DNA of 20,097 nt from Clostridia bacterium (GTDB taxonomy: Bacteria; Bacillota; Sulfobacillia; SLMV01): the NCBI GenBank assembly GCA_003554565.1, contig PWGR01000225.1, forward strand, positions 1 to 20,097, in the 5' to 3' direction. The first letter of the stretch is position 1, and each line of letters starts with the position of its first letter. The position numbers were made by a program, and so were the translations under genes. Under the pieces are notes generated by a model that was given only the letters and a program-made list of their open reading frames with translations, was not told the origin of the DNA and searched no databases. Of this stretch, positions 7,179-15,070 are shown in pieces.

Positions 7179-7219
7179 TTGAGTACCGATAGGCACCGGG
7201 CATAATAGATGCTATTATG
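7179..7219 (+). promoter_or_regulatory. Promoter with a perfect palindrome over the -10 box
   Basis: TTGAGT (7179-7184) and CATAAT (7201-7206) are separated by 16 bases and form a plausible vegetative promoter 34 bases upstream of the gene at 7240. The -10 box is the left edge of a perfect inverted repeat, CATAATAG-ATG-CTATTATG (7201-7219), with 8-base arms and a 3-base centre. A protein bound there would block RNA polymerase, so a repressor operator is the natural reading. A related palindrome lies at 15535-15549 upstream of folT. Confidence 0.55.
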
Positions 7220-7239
7220 GTGCTGAGGGGTGACCACAT

Positions 7240-7527
7240 TTGAATCTGAGCCAGCTCAGAATGCACATAATAGCCGTGATACTTGTCATGATTGCCTGTA
7301 CTCGACTTGTGAACCTGGCTGTCTTTGGTGGCCTGAACCTGCACTGGATGTTGATTCTGAGTCTGATGTCCACATCTATTGCAGCGAGTGTTTACTTGGG
7401 CATGCTCCTGGGTATATCATCTGTGCTCATCATCAGTGAGGCTGTACGGAGAGCCAATCAATACATTTCAGTATTGAAGGAAACCAGGCGCCGCATGATG
7501 AGAAACTCCGGCTACACCGGATATTGA
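7240..7527 (+). CDS. Small membrane protein of unknown function, 95 residues
   Basis: I do not recognise the family. TTG 7240 is used because GAGGGG (7225-7230) lies 9 bases before it; the next in-frame ATG (7261) has no ribosome binding site. The protein has an N-terminal helix (MHIIAVILVMIACTRLVNLAVFGG), a second helix (LHWMLILSLMSTSIAASVYLGMLLGISSVLIIS, long enough for one or two passes), and a basic cytoplasmic tail (AVRRANQYISVLKETRRRMMR). The positive tail predicts a cytoplasmic C-terminus. It is directly preceded by the promoter/palindrome at 7179-7219 and followed by a hairpin at 7543-7577, which suggests a single-gene, tightly controlled unit. An overlapping frame at 7230-7439 looks like its shadow. 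Confidence 0.62.
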   Translation: MNLSQLRMHIIAVILVMIACTRLVNLAVFGGLNLHWMLILSLMSTSIAASVYLGMLLGISSVLIISEAVRRANQYISVLKETRRRMMRNSGYTGY

Positions 7528-7542
7528 TGTGCAAAGCTGCAG

Positions 7543-7577
7543 ATGTATCTGTTTTCGGCATTTTGCCGCAGATACAT
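7543..7577 (+). terminator. Two-part hairpin after the small membrane protein gene
   Basis: ATGTATCTG (7543-7551) pairs perfectly with CAGATACAT (7569-7577). Inside it, CGGCA (7556-7560) pairs with TGCCG (7564-7568) around a TTT loop, with a TTTT bulge on the 5' side only. It lies 15 bases after the stop at 7527. There is no T-run after it, so it may act as a 3'-end stabiliser, a factor-dependent terminator or part of the leader of the downstream buk gene. Confidence 0.45.
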
Positions 7578-7763
7578 GATGTGTTGCTGCGCGTGAGCCC
7601 GGTTACTTCCCTGATCTCAAATTCCGACGCGTTGTACCAGTGCTGCCCGGTCCAGACTCCGGGGAGGAGAGCAGGCTGCATTCAAGAAATAAGGACTCTG
7701 GGCTGCATCGGTTATTTTCTGCAGGGTGCGACAAGAAATCGATGTTGGAGGGGATGAGGTCGG

Positions 7764-8843
7764 TTGAGCTCGTGCTGCAATGAGTTGCGTATTCTTGTTA
7801 TTAATCCTGGAGCGGTATCCACAAAGCTTGCACTCTTTTCGGATTCGCGTGAGGTCTGGTCGGAACAGATCTATCATCCGGAGGAAGATCTCGTCGATTT
7901 TGCACACGTCGCTGACGAGGAAGATTACCGGTATGAGTCGGTCTGCTCGGCGCTTCAGGAAGAAGACATCAGAGTTGATGAACTATCGGCCGTGGTGGGA
8001 CGCGGTGGACTAATGCGGCCGGTCAGTGGAGGTACGTATCGTGTCAATGATCTGCTGACTAGGCACCTGCGAGAGGGCTATCAGGGAGAACATGCATCCA
8101 ACCTGGGTGGTCTGCTTGCCGGACGGATCGCGGGCCCGCTGGATATACCGGCTTATGTGGTGGATCCTGTAGCTGTGGATGAGATGCACGATCTTGCTCG
8201 TTACTCGGGGTTGGCCGATCTCAGGCGGCGCAGCCTTGCTCACACGCTCAACCTCAAGGCGGTGTGTCGTGAGGTGCTGGGTGATGCTTATTGCACGAGT
8301 AAGGTCGTGGCAGTTCACCTTGGAAGTGGAGTCTCTGTGACTGCTCACAGGTGCGGACGAATGATCGACGTGAACAATGCGATTGAAGAAGGTCCTTTTG
8401 GCACAGAACGGACTGGGGGACTTCCCGTCATTCAGTTCGTGCAGTGGGTCCTGAAACGGCATCAGGACGGAGAAGATGCCCCCACGATCCAGCGCCGACT
8501 GACTGGTGCTGGCGGCCTGTATTCCTATCTTGCAACGAAGAATCTTATAGAGATAGAAGATAGAATTGATGCTGGAGATGAGGATGCCCGTCAGGTCCTG
8601 CTAGCCCTGGCTTACCAGGTATCCAAGGAGATAGGCGGAATGTGTGCAGTCCTGAAGGGTGATGTAAAGAACATCATAATCACCGGGGGCATGGCTCACA
8701 GCGACCGCCTGGTGGGATGGATTGAAGACAGAGTAGGTTCTCTTGCTCCGGTTACAGTGATTCCCGGCGAACGGGAAATGGAAGCCCTAGCCCTCGGAGC
8801 CCTGCGGGTACTGAGGGGCGAAGAAGAGGCGAAGGAGTATTGA
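7764..8843 (+). CDS. buk: Butyrate kinase (ASKHA acetate/butyrate kinase family)
   Basis: The enzyme reversibly converts butyryl phosphate (or a branched-chain acyl phosphate) plus ADP to the free acid plus ATP in the cytosol. TTG 7764 is the start: GGAGGGG (7747-7753) lies 10 bases upstream, and the result, 359 residues, is the normal length. Motifs in order are RILVINPGAVSTKLALF (phosphate-1 loop), VVGRGGLMRPVSGGTY, EHASNLGG, IPAYVVDPVAVDE, VVAVHLGSGVSVTAH, DVNNA, EGPFGTERTGG, IIITGGMAHSDR and the C-terminal ALGALRVLRGEEEAKEY, all typical of butyrate kinases. Oddities: the usual NPGSTSTK is NPGAVSTK, GGG-S is GSGVS, and GEGPFSPERSGG is shortened and changed to EEGPFGTERTGG, so the substrate may differ from butyrate. 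The stop overlaps the first ptb start in TGATG, so the two genes are translationally coupled. The order here is buk-ptb, whereas classical solventogenic clostridia have ptb-buk. Confidence 0.9.
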   Translation: MSSCCNELRILVINPGAVSTKLALFSDSREVWSEQIYHPEEDLVDFAHVADEEDYRYESVCSALQEEDIRVDELSAVVGRGGLMRPVSGGTYRVNDLLTRHLREGYQGEHASNLGGLLAGRIAGPLDIPAYVVDPVAVDEMHDLARYSGLADLRRRSLAHTLNLKAVCREVLGDAYCTSKVVAVHLGSGVSVTAHRCGRMIDVNNAIEEGPFGTERTGGLPVIQFVQWVLKRHQDGEDAPTIQRRLTGAGGLYSYLATKNLIEIEDRIDAGDEDARQVLLALAYQVSKEIGGMCAVLKGDVKNIIITGGMAHSDRLVGWIEDRVGSLAPVTVIPGEREMEALALGALRVLRGEEEAKEY

Positions 8844-9847
8844 TGAAGAGAAGGGAGATTGCAATGCCGAACTACGAGACGCCGCGCGGGCAATCGTGGA
8901 GAGAGTTCACGGTGTTTAACTCCGTGCTCGAGCGGGCCAGACAGAGTCCAGCACAGGGCCTGTGCATCGCTGCACCAAATGATGATGAGGATACGTTGCG
9001 CGCGCTCAAGGAGTCGATGGAGCTCGACCTTATCACCGACCCCATTCTCATTGGTGACGAAGACCTTACCCTGCGGACTCTGGAGTCGGTCACCATTGAT
9101 CCAGAAAATGTCGAGATTATCTCGTGCCCGGATCCCGCAGAGTCCGCACGTCGCGCAGCGCACATGGTGGGCTCAGGGGATGCGGATCTGCTTATGAAGG
9201 GAAGAGTCCCAACCGCTGAGATCCTGCGGGCGGTGCTGGATCCTGCCAATAATCTGCGCCGCACCGGTGAGGGGGGAGAAGCGGGACATCGACTGATCAG
9301 TCATCTATCTCTCTTTGATATCGAATGGGTGCCGAAGGTGATGGGAGTCACCGATGCGGGTGTGAACATAGCCCCAGATCTGGAGGCCAAGAAGGATCTC
9401 GTGCGCAATGCTGCTGAAGTCTTCCGTGTCCTGGTCGATCAGACACCCAAGGTGGCCCTATTGGCCGCGGTGGAGAAGGTCAATGAAAATATGCCCGCCA
9501 CATTGGAGGCCAGGGCGGTACAGGAAGCAGCGGATGAGGGCGAGCTCGGCGAGGTTACAGTGCAGGGTCCACTGTCGCTGGACTGTGCGGTGGATGAACG
9601 AGCCGCGTCCGGTAAGGGAGTGGTGGGTCCGGTTGCCGGGTCAGCTGATGTGATCGTCACCCCCGACATAGAGGCCGGAAACATTGTCGCAAAATCCATG
9701 ATGTACTTTGCCCGAGGAATAATGGCCGGGATCCTGGTGGGTACCAATTCACCGGTTATTGTTAACTCGCGGGTAGATGTGCCGGCTTCCCGTTTGGCGT
9801 CGATTCTGTGCGCTGTTGTGTTGTCACAGGCGTCGCAATCTGGATAG
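8843..9847 (+). CDS. ptb: Phosphate butyryltransferase (phosphotransbutyrylase)
   Basis: It transfers the acyl group from butyryl-CoA (or a related acyl-CoA) to phosphate, feeding the kinase encoded just upstream; together they make ATP from acyl-CoA. Two starts are credible: ATG 8843 (GAAGGAG 5 bases upstream, overlapping the buk stop; 334 residues) and ATG 8864 (AAGGGAG 6 bases upstream; 327 residues). Family hallmarks are LLMKGRVPTAEILRAVLD, ISHLSLFDI, VMGVTDAGVNIAPDLEAKKDLVRNA, VALLAAVEKVNENMPATLEA, VQGPLSLDCAVDE, GPVAGSADVIVTPDIEAGN and the C-terminal GTNSPVIVNSR. It is slightly longer than the roughly 300-residue norm because of an N-terminal extension. It could also act on branched-chain acyl-CoA. 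No obvious terminator follows. Confidence 0.9.
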   Translation: MKRREIAMPNYETPRGQSWREFTVFNSVLERARQSPAQGLCIAAPNDDEDTLRALKESMELDLITDPILIGDEDLTLRTLESVTIDPENVEIISCPDPAESARRAAHMVGSGDADLLMKGRVPTAEILRAVLDPANNLRRTGEGGEAGHRLISHLSLFDIEWVPKVMGVTDAGVNIAPDLEAKKDLVRNAAEVFRVLVDQTPKVALLAAVEKVNENMPATLEARAVQEAADEGELGEVTVQGPLSLDCAVDERAASGKGVVGPVAGSADVIVTPDIEAGNIVAKSMMYFARGIMAGILVGTNSPVIVNSRVDVPASRLASILCAVVLSQASQSG

Positions 9848-10205
9848 GGCACGAAGAGTAACTGATATATGATTTCTTGACATTCGCAGCATTTGCTGAG
9901 AATTAGCACGGTTTCTTGATTTCGGGGGTTCGGGTGGGTGGTTTCTGGCCGCTTGAATGTTTGAGCAGGGATGTTGTGTAAAGCTCTTGAGATTGCGTCG
10001 TTCAATGCAGGCTTGCCCTGGCAACTCCTGTACATATGGGAGCCTGTGTGGTGCTTGCATTTTTCAGGTGCAGGTGACTTCGGTATGACGCAACTAAAGG
10101 CAGCGTTTTTCCGGTAACCATACCGCTGCACAGCGACGCATGGCTGCCTGCAGGGCCCAGACGCAAATATTCACATCGTTTCCGGTGCCCTTGTTAGAAT
10201 CGTAG
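9848..10205. other. Gene-free stretch upstream of a decayed gene
   Basis: No protein in any frame looks real here. TTGACA at 9877-9882 is a perfect -35 box, and 17 bases later GAATTA (9900-9905) is a poor -10 box. If the relic at 10206-10792 was once a full gene, its N-terminal third and promoter should lie in this stretch, but I could not recognise that part. The minus-strand frame covering it is mainly the shadow of ptb. Confidence 0.4.
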
Positions 10206-10792
10206 TCTGCTCCGCTCAGGGGGTATATGGCATTAGGTGATTGGGACTGGAGGAGACTATAGAGGTACATCTGTCTCTTTGACTTACGGGATGTGTGCTT
10301 CACTGCAACTGGAGGTACGGATCTGAACTGTCGGCTGCACAGCATGAGGGTTCTGCCGTTTGCCGCAGATGATCCTGTCCGGCACGCATTCTTGCCTCCG
10401 GCTGAAATTGCTTTCGGCTTTGAACCGGGAACGGCCGGGGGTGAGATCGCGAGTGATGTCACCGTGTGGGAGTTTGTCGTGTGCGGTGAGGGGATTATCG
10501 ATTCTGTGGGGCGGTGGAAGAACCAGTGCTGCTGCGGGTCAGTGGGGGCTTAGTACGTGACGTCAGAGGAGGGAGAATGGGGCGACGGCGGCGGGATCTT
10601 TTCTGTTCGGCCAACAATGAGTCGCGGCGAGTTGTGGAACCGGGCTTCGGTTTATCGCATGCGACGCCTACTGGACAATTGTTTTCGGATGAATGTCTGC
10701 AGGGCACGTTTCACTTTGGGCTGGGCAACGCCCTGTTTTTTGATGGGGAAAACGATGCTCTTGTGCGTCTGGATCTCGTGAGCTGGATCTAG
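10206..10792 (+). pseudogene. Frameshifted remnant of an M29-type aminopeptidase-like gene
   Basis: Two adjacent frames together read as the middle and C-terminal part of a COG2309 / peptidase M29-like protein. Frame one (10206 to about 10510, with a stop TAG at 10260) gives CFTATGGTDLNCRL and then AFLPPAEIAFGFEPGTAGGE, which matches the family pattern VTxxxGTDL ... NLPxGEVxxxPxxGTAxGx. Near 10514 the reading must shift by one base; frame two then gives VEEPVLLRVSGGLVRDVRGG, RRVVEPGFGLSHATPTGQLF, SDECLQGTFHFGLGNALFF and NDALVRLDLVSWI, matching ... ExGxGxNPxxxxTGxxxxDEKxxGTxHxAxGxNxxFGGxNxxxxHLDxV. The final metal-ligand His (HLD) is Arg (RLD). The N-terminal third and the end after HLD are missing. 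The family itself is identified from remembered consensus, so the assignment needs a profile search; the frameshift and the internal stop are seen directly. Confidence 0.6.
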
Positions 10793-10994
10793 TGTTTCTT
10801 GTGCGCCAAATCGAGAGATAGCAGGCAACCTCGTTGACGGTAGGGGGATATGGGGGGAGTGGAGCGGTGGGCGGAATGCGGCAAATCGGGATGCGCCACC
10901 ACATCTAACATGAGTTCTCTGGTCTTGTGACTTCTGCTGAATGTCCACCGCCTCACATTGCACCGAGGTCCGCATGGTGAAGAGAGGTGAATTG

Positions 10995-11933
10995 ATGGCT
11001 GAAATGCTGGCAGTACGCAATTTGACGAGATCGTACGGCGACAAGGTGGCCGTCGACGGCATTTCCTTTTCGGTGAATAGGGGTGATATTTTTGGCCTGC
11101 TGGGACCGAACGGCGCGGGAAAGACCACGGCTATTCGCATCATCATGGGAATACTTGCGAGTGATTCCGGGCAGGTCAGTCTTTTTTCCGGTGATGGCCC
11201 AGATGACGCCGGTACAAACCGGATAGGATACCTGCCGGAGGAGCGGGGCCTGTACGAGGATGCCACTGTCATTGATAATCTGCTCTATCTGGCTGGTCTC
11301 AAAGGTGTTACCCGTGCCTGGGCCTCGCGCGAGGCAATGGAGTGGTTGGATCGCTTGGGCCTGGCCGACGAAGCGACGAGGAAGGTCGACCAGCTCTCCA
11401 AGGGGATGCAGCAGAAGATTCAATTTATTGCTTCAGTTGTGCATCGCCCGGACCTGCTGGTGCTGGACGAGCCGTTTGGCGGTCTCGACCCAGTAAACCA
11501 GGATCTGTTCAAGGGAGTTATTCGCGATCTGCAGGAACAGGGTGTGGCAATACTGCTTTCTGCGCACCAGATGAATGTGGTGGAGGAGCTGTGCGATTCC
11601 ATTTTTATGATCCACCGCGGAAAACGCGTACTGTACGGAAAGCTTGACGACATTAAGCGGGGCTATCATGAGAGCATCCTGCGGGTACGGTTTGCTCCCG
11701 GCGAGGACGCGGGATTTCTTGAGCGTTATACCGGTGCAGTCGTGATGGAATCCCGGGAAGATCAGGTGACCATACGGTATTCCGGGAGCCGCGAGGTGGA
11801 GGAACTTCTGCGTGACATTTCAGAGAATTTAACCCTCGAAGAGATATCATTCCAGAAACCGCCGCTGCACGAGATCTTCGTGCGCACAGTGAGGGAGAGG
11901 GGGGATCAGGTTGAGCCAGCTGGGATTCGGTAA
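10995..11933 (+). CDS. natA: ABC transporter ATP-binding protein, NatA-like exporter type
   Basis: This is the cytoplasmic ATPase of an ABC-2-type exporter. ATG 10995 is chosen because GAGG (10984-10987) lies 7 bases upstream and the protein then starts at the usual place (AEMLAVRNLTRSYG); the length is 312 residues. Motifs: Walker A GPNGAGKTT (37-45), the NatA-typical Q-loop variant GYLPEERGLY (78-87), signature LSKGMQQK (134-141), Walker B LLVLDEP (154-160), D-loop GGLDP, and switch His191 in LLSAHQM. A C-terminal accessory domain (about 215-312, DUF4162-like) ends LHEIFVRTVRE. It overlaps the start of the permease gene by 23 bases, so the two are one operon. NatA-type ATPases in Bacillus work in Na+ extrusion, but close relatives export other compounds, so the substrate is open. 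Confidence 0.88.
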   Translation: MAEMLAVRNLTRSYGDKVAVDGISFSVNRGDIFGLLGPNGAGKTTAIRIIMGILASDSGQVSLFSGDGPDDAGTNRIGYLPEERGLYEDATVIDNLLYLAGLKGVTRAWASREAMEWLDRLGLADEATRKVDQLSKGMQQKIQFIASVVHRPDLLVLDEPFGGLDPVNQDLFKGVIRDLQEQGVAILLSAHQMNVVEELCDSIFMIHRGKRVLYGKLDDIKRGYHESILRVRFAPGEDAGFLERYTGAVVMESREDQVTIRYSGSREVEELLRDISENLTLEEISFQKPPLHEIFVRTVRERGDQVEPAGIR

Positions 11934-13122
11934 TGTGATGAAGGTTGCCCGCTGGGAGTTCCTGAAGAGTGTCAGGACCCCTACTTTCATTATCCTCACT
12001 CTAATAATACCCCTCATCATGCTGGTAACTGCTGGTGTTAGCTACCTCAGCGCACAGACTGCTGATTCCGAATCAGTGGAACTGGCGGTTCTGGATCACA
12101 TCGGAGACTTCTACGACGAATTGACGGAGCACGTCGATAGACAGCAGGAAGTAAACCTGACGATCATCCGGTACGAGGGCCCACAGGAGCATCTCGAATC
12201 AGAAGTCACTGCCGGGGATTATGACGGTTTTCTTGTGGTTGACGAGGAAGCTGTACGTACGGGGGACATCCCGTATTTCGTGTCCGACATCCGGGATGCC
12301 AGCCCGCAGGTTCTCAGTGGATTGCTCTCCGCGTCCGTTACTTCTTATCGCCTGCAGCAGATTGGACTGGAGCGGGAGCAGATTGATGAGGCCACTGTGC
12401 CGGTTACGGTCAGGGCACGCCCGCTGGATCCAGATGAGGGGATCGGCAGCATTATCGGGCCGCTTGTCGTTGCCATGATTTTGATGTTCTCCGCGCTTTT
12501 TTCCGGCCAGATATTGATGTACGGAGTTCTCAAGGAGAAGAGAAACCGGATTGTGGAGATACTCCTTTCGTCAATTTCTTCGGTGGAACTGCTGGTCGGA
12601 AAAATGGTGGGTTACGGTGCATTGGGGCTGACACAGATTGCGGTGTGGGTTGGTGCAGGCGCGCTGGTTGCCATGCGTTTTATGAATCTTTCCCAGATTG
12701 CCATGGGCCCAGGAGAAATAGTCATATACTGCGCGTACTTCCTGCTAGGATATGCCTTGCTGGCTTCGCTCTTTGCCGCTATGGGAGCCACCATGAAGGA
12801 TGCTGAGGAAGGCAGCCAGGCTCAAGGTCTGGTCATTTTGATTCCCATAGTCCCCATATTCGTCTCCGGTCCAATTTTCATGGCTCCGGAGGCCCTGTGG
12901 GTGCGGGTGCTCAGCCACATCCCGCCCTTCATACCGGCCACGGTGCTCCTGCGCATGGCGTCCACCCAGCTGCCCGTGTGGGAGATTGCTACGACCCTGA
13001 TAGCTCTCATTGCTTCAGTGGTGCTTTTTGTGTACGCGGCGGCGCGAATCTTTGAGCGAGGAATGCTGCAGTTCGACCGTAACATCTCGTTGAAGGAGAT
13101 CAGAAGGATGCTCTCAAGCTGA
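11911..13122 (+). CDS. natB: ABC-2 type permease, NatB-like
   Basis: This is the membrane partner of the preceding ATPase. TTG 11911 is the start, with GAGAGGGGGG (about 11895-11904) just upstream; the gene overlaps the ATPase gene by 23 bases. The 403 residues show a first helix near 27-48 (TFIILTLIIPLIMLVTAGVSYL) and a large extracytoplasmic domain (about 50-185, with LAVLDHIGDFYDEL and GDYDGFLVVDEEAV). Five helices follow, beginning with IIGPLVVAMILMFSALFSGQILMYGVLKEKRNRIVEILLSS; that motif, which couples to the ATPase, is diagnostic of ABC2_membrane_3 / NatB permeases. The C-terminus is cytoplasmic (ISLKEIRRMLSS). Substrate unknown; Na+ is possible from the NatAB family name only. Confidence 0.87.
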   Translation: MSQLGFGNVMKVARWEFLKSVRTPTFIILTLIIPLIMLVTAGVSYLSAQTADSESVELAVLDHIGDFYDELTEHVDRQQEVNLTIIRYEGPQEHLESEVTAGDYDGFLVVDEEAVRTGDIPYFVSDIRDASPQVLSGLLSASVTSYRLQQIGLEREQIDEATVPVTVRARPLDPDEGIGSIIGPLVVAMILMFSALFSGQILMYGVLKEKRNRIVEILLSSISSVELLVGKMVGYGALGLTQIAVWVGAGALVAMRFMNLSQIAMGPGEIVIYCAYFLLGYALLASLFAAMGATMKDAEEGSQAQGLVILIPIVPIFVSGPIFMAPEALWVRVLSHIPPFIPATVLLRMASTQLPVWEIATTLIALIASVVLFVYAAARIFERGMLQFDRNISLKEIRRMLSS

Positions 13123-13193
13123 GCAGCATCCCGGCTAACCGGACCGGGGATGCAATCCTGGTTCTCTTACTCTAAAACTGATCGGCAGGGGTT

Positions 13194-13232
13194 CACGGTC
13201 CCATCCCGGCTATATCCCGGGGTGGGACCGTG
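13194..13232. terminator. Long hairpin between convergent genes (bidirectional terminator candidate)
   Basis: CACGGTCCCA (13194-13203) pairs perfectly with TGGGACCGTG (13223-13232), and the inner TCCCGG (13204-13209) pairs with CCGGGG, giving a stem of about 16 bp with a short loop. It sits 72 bases after the natB-like stop and 18 bases past the stop of the minus-strand ABC gene, so it can serve both. Neither strand has a T-run immediately after it, so termination may need a factor, or the stem may mainly block exonucleases. Confidence 0.55.
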
Positions 13233-13249
13233 TGCGGGGCATAGAAATG

Positions 13250-15070
13250 TCAGTCAATGTTGGACGCTGTCTCCCTAAATGGGTCGGTTCCGCGGGACTC
13301 GAACTGCATTCGGTAGAATTGCCTGTACTTACTATCGCGGTTGACGAGGTCTTGATGCGTGCCTCTTTCATGAATCCTGCCGTTTTCTACGAACATAATC
13401 TCGTCTGCATTGACGATAGTTGCCAGCCGATGGGCGATCATAAATGTAGTGCGCCCCCTGGTGACCTTATCAATGGCATCCTGGATAAGTTTTTCAGTCT
13501 CCAAATCCACGGCTGAAGTGGCTTCATCCAGGATGAGTATTTCCGGATCCCGGAGGAAGGCTCGGGCGATCGATACGCGCTGTCGCTGCCCACCGGACAG
13601 CTTGAGTCCCCTCTGGCCCACCGTAGTATCGTAGCCGTTAGGCATCTCAACAATGAAGTCGTGAGCATTTGCATCCTTGGCGGCCCGTACGACCTCTTCA
13701 AATGATGCCCCGGGTCGGCCGTACGCTATATTTGAGGCGATGGAGTCGGAGAACAGGTAGTCGTCCTGCATGACCATTGCTGTGGAGCTGCGCAGCTGCT
13801 CTATGTCCCAGTCCCTGACGTCGATGCCGTCTACGAGAATTCTTCCCCGGTCAATCTCATACATGCGGGGCACAAGGCGAATGATGGTGGTCTTGCCTGA
13901 GCCGCTCGGTCCCACGAGAGCGATGGTCTTCTTTGGCTCAACGTGAAATGAGACACCCTGCAGTACTGACTCATCCTCCTCATACTGGAAGTGCACGTCT
14001 TCGAAGGTGATCTCCCCATCAATCTGTGGCTTGCTCTTGGGCCTGGCGACAGTAATTATGTCTGGGTTCTTGCTCACGTGCTCGTAAAATCGTTCCATGC
14101 TGGCGAAGAACATGCCCAACTGCTCGTTGACCCGAATTAACTGCAGGAGTGGGACGCGGAACTGCAGGAGGTACATGTTAAATGCCGTTATCACTCCCAC
14201 TGTCATTTCTCCCTGCAGTGTCAGCCACCCGCCGTATGCGAGTACAGCCACAATGCCCATGGCGTTGAGGATTCGCGAAGCGGGGAACAGTAGGCTCATC
14301 CACCATATTGCGGTCAGGCGCGCAGTCACGTGATTCTGGTTCACCCGCCCGAACCGGTCCTCCTCAAAATCTTCGTTGGTGAAGACCTTGATTACCTTCA
14401 TGCCTGATAGATTATCCTCGAGCCTGTCAGTCACCGAAGCGATGCGCCGCCGTTCCTCCCGGAAGGATACATGCATCTTGCGCAGTAGGAAGTATCCAAT
14501 TGCCGCGAGCAGCGGCACAAACAGCAGGGACAGGAGTGTCAGGCGGACACTCATTGTCAGCATGACTGCGATGGTCCCTATGAGCATTACCAGTGAATTC
14601 AACACACCCTCGGGCCCGTGGTGGACGAACTCCTGGAGGATATTCAGGTCATCGATGACGCGCGCCATCAGCTCACCGGTCTTTTGGTTGTCGTGAAAGC
14701 GCATGGATAGTGCCTGATATTGTCGGTATAGGCGGTTTCTCATCTTCTGGACAATCACCTGTGCGATCTCATGTCCCCAGTAAGTCTTTACCCCGCGCAG
14801 GATGGCGTCTGTTCCGAAAACCAGTACTGCCCAACCAACCATGACCCAGAGACGATACATATCCCCTGCGGCAATGGCGTCGTCGATGATATCTCTGAGG
14901 ATTATGGGAGGAGCCAGGGCCAGGAGGGCACAGATCACGTGCATCACCTGAACGGTGTAAAACTCCCGTGCCTTGGGGGCGATGTACTCTTTGTGAAATC
15001 GTTTGAGCATGTATCCCCATGAGTATTCGTAGGTTGTGCCGTCCTGTTTGGCGGATTCGTCGCGCTTCAT
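13250..15070 (-). CDS. ABC exporter half-transporter (MdlB/MsbA type, fused membrane and ATPase domains)
   Basis: The product is a 606-residue multidrug/lipid-type half-transporter that should work as a dimer in the cytoplasmic membrane. ATG 15070 has GGAGG 8 bases upstream; an in-frame GTG three codons earlier overlaps that site and is less likely. The transmembrane domain (about 35-325) has six helices, for example 75-92, 157-173, 178-196, 262-281 and 290-305. The ATPase domain shows Walker A GPSGSGKTT (387-395), Q-loop Gln435 (MVMQDDYLF), signature LSGGQRQR (491-498), Walker B ILILDEA with catalytic Glu516, D-loop SAVD and switch His547 (IAHR), so both ATP sites look intact. Such proteins form homodimers or pair with a second half-transporter; none adjoins it here, so a homodimer is likely. 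Substrate unknown. Confidence 0.9.
   Translation of the reverse strand: MKRDESAKQDGTTYEYSWGYMLKRFHKEYIAPKAREFYTVQVMHVICALLALAPPIILRDIIDDAIAAGDMYRLWVMVGWAVLVFGTDAILRGVKTYWGHEIAQVIVQKMRNRLYRQYQALSMRFHDNQKTGELMARVIDDLNILQEFVHHGPEGVLNSLVMLIGTIAVMLTMSVRLTLLSLLFVPLLAAIGYFLLRKMHVSFREERRRIASVTDRLEDNLSGMKVIKVFTNEDFEEDRFGRVNQNHVTARLTAIWWMSLLFPASRILNAMGIVAVLAYGGWLTLQGEMTVGVITAFNMYLLQFRVPLLQLIRVNEQLGMFFASMERFYEHVSKNPDIITVARPKSKPQIDGEITFEDVHFQYEEDESVLQGVSFHVEPKKTIALVGPSGSGKTTIIRLVPRMYEIDRGRILVDGIDVRDWDIEQLRSSTAMVMQDDYLFSDSIASNIAYGRPGASFEEVVRAAKDANAHDFIVEMPNGYDTTVGQRGLKLSGGQRQRVSIARAFLRDPEILILDEATSAVDLETEKLIQDAIDKVTRGRTTFMIAHRLATIVNADEIMFVENGRIHERGTHQDLVNRDSKYRQFYRMQFESRGTDPFRETASNID

Noticed and set aside
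9439..10131. 230-residue frame on the minus strand
   Set aside because: Most of it is opposite ptb, and the rest has no family resemblance or start signal.
10652..11272. 206-residue frame on the minus strand
   Set aside because: The stretch VVFPAPFGPSRPK is the usual antisense reading of an ABC Walker A region; it mirrors the NatA-like gene.
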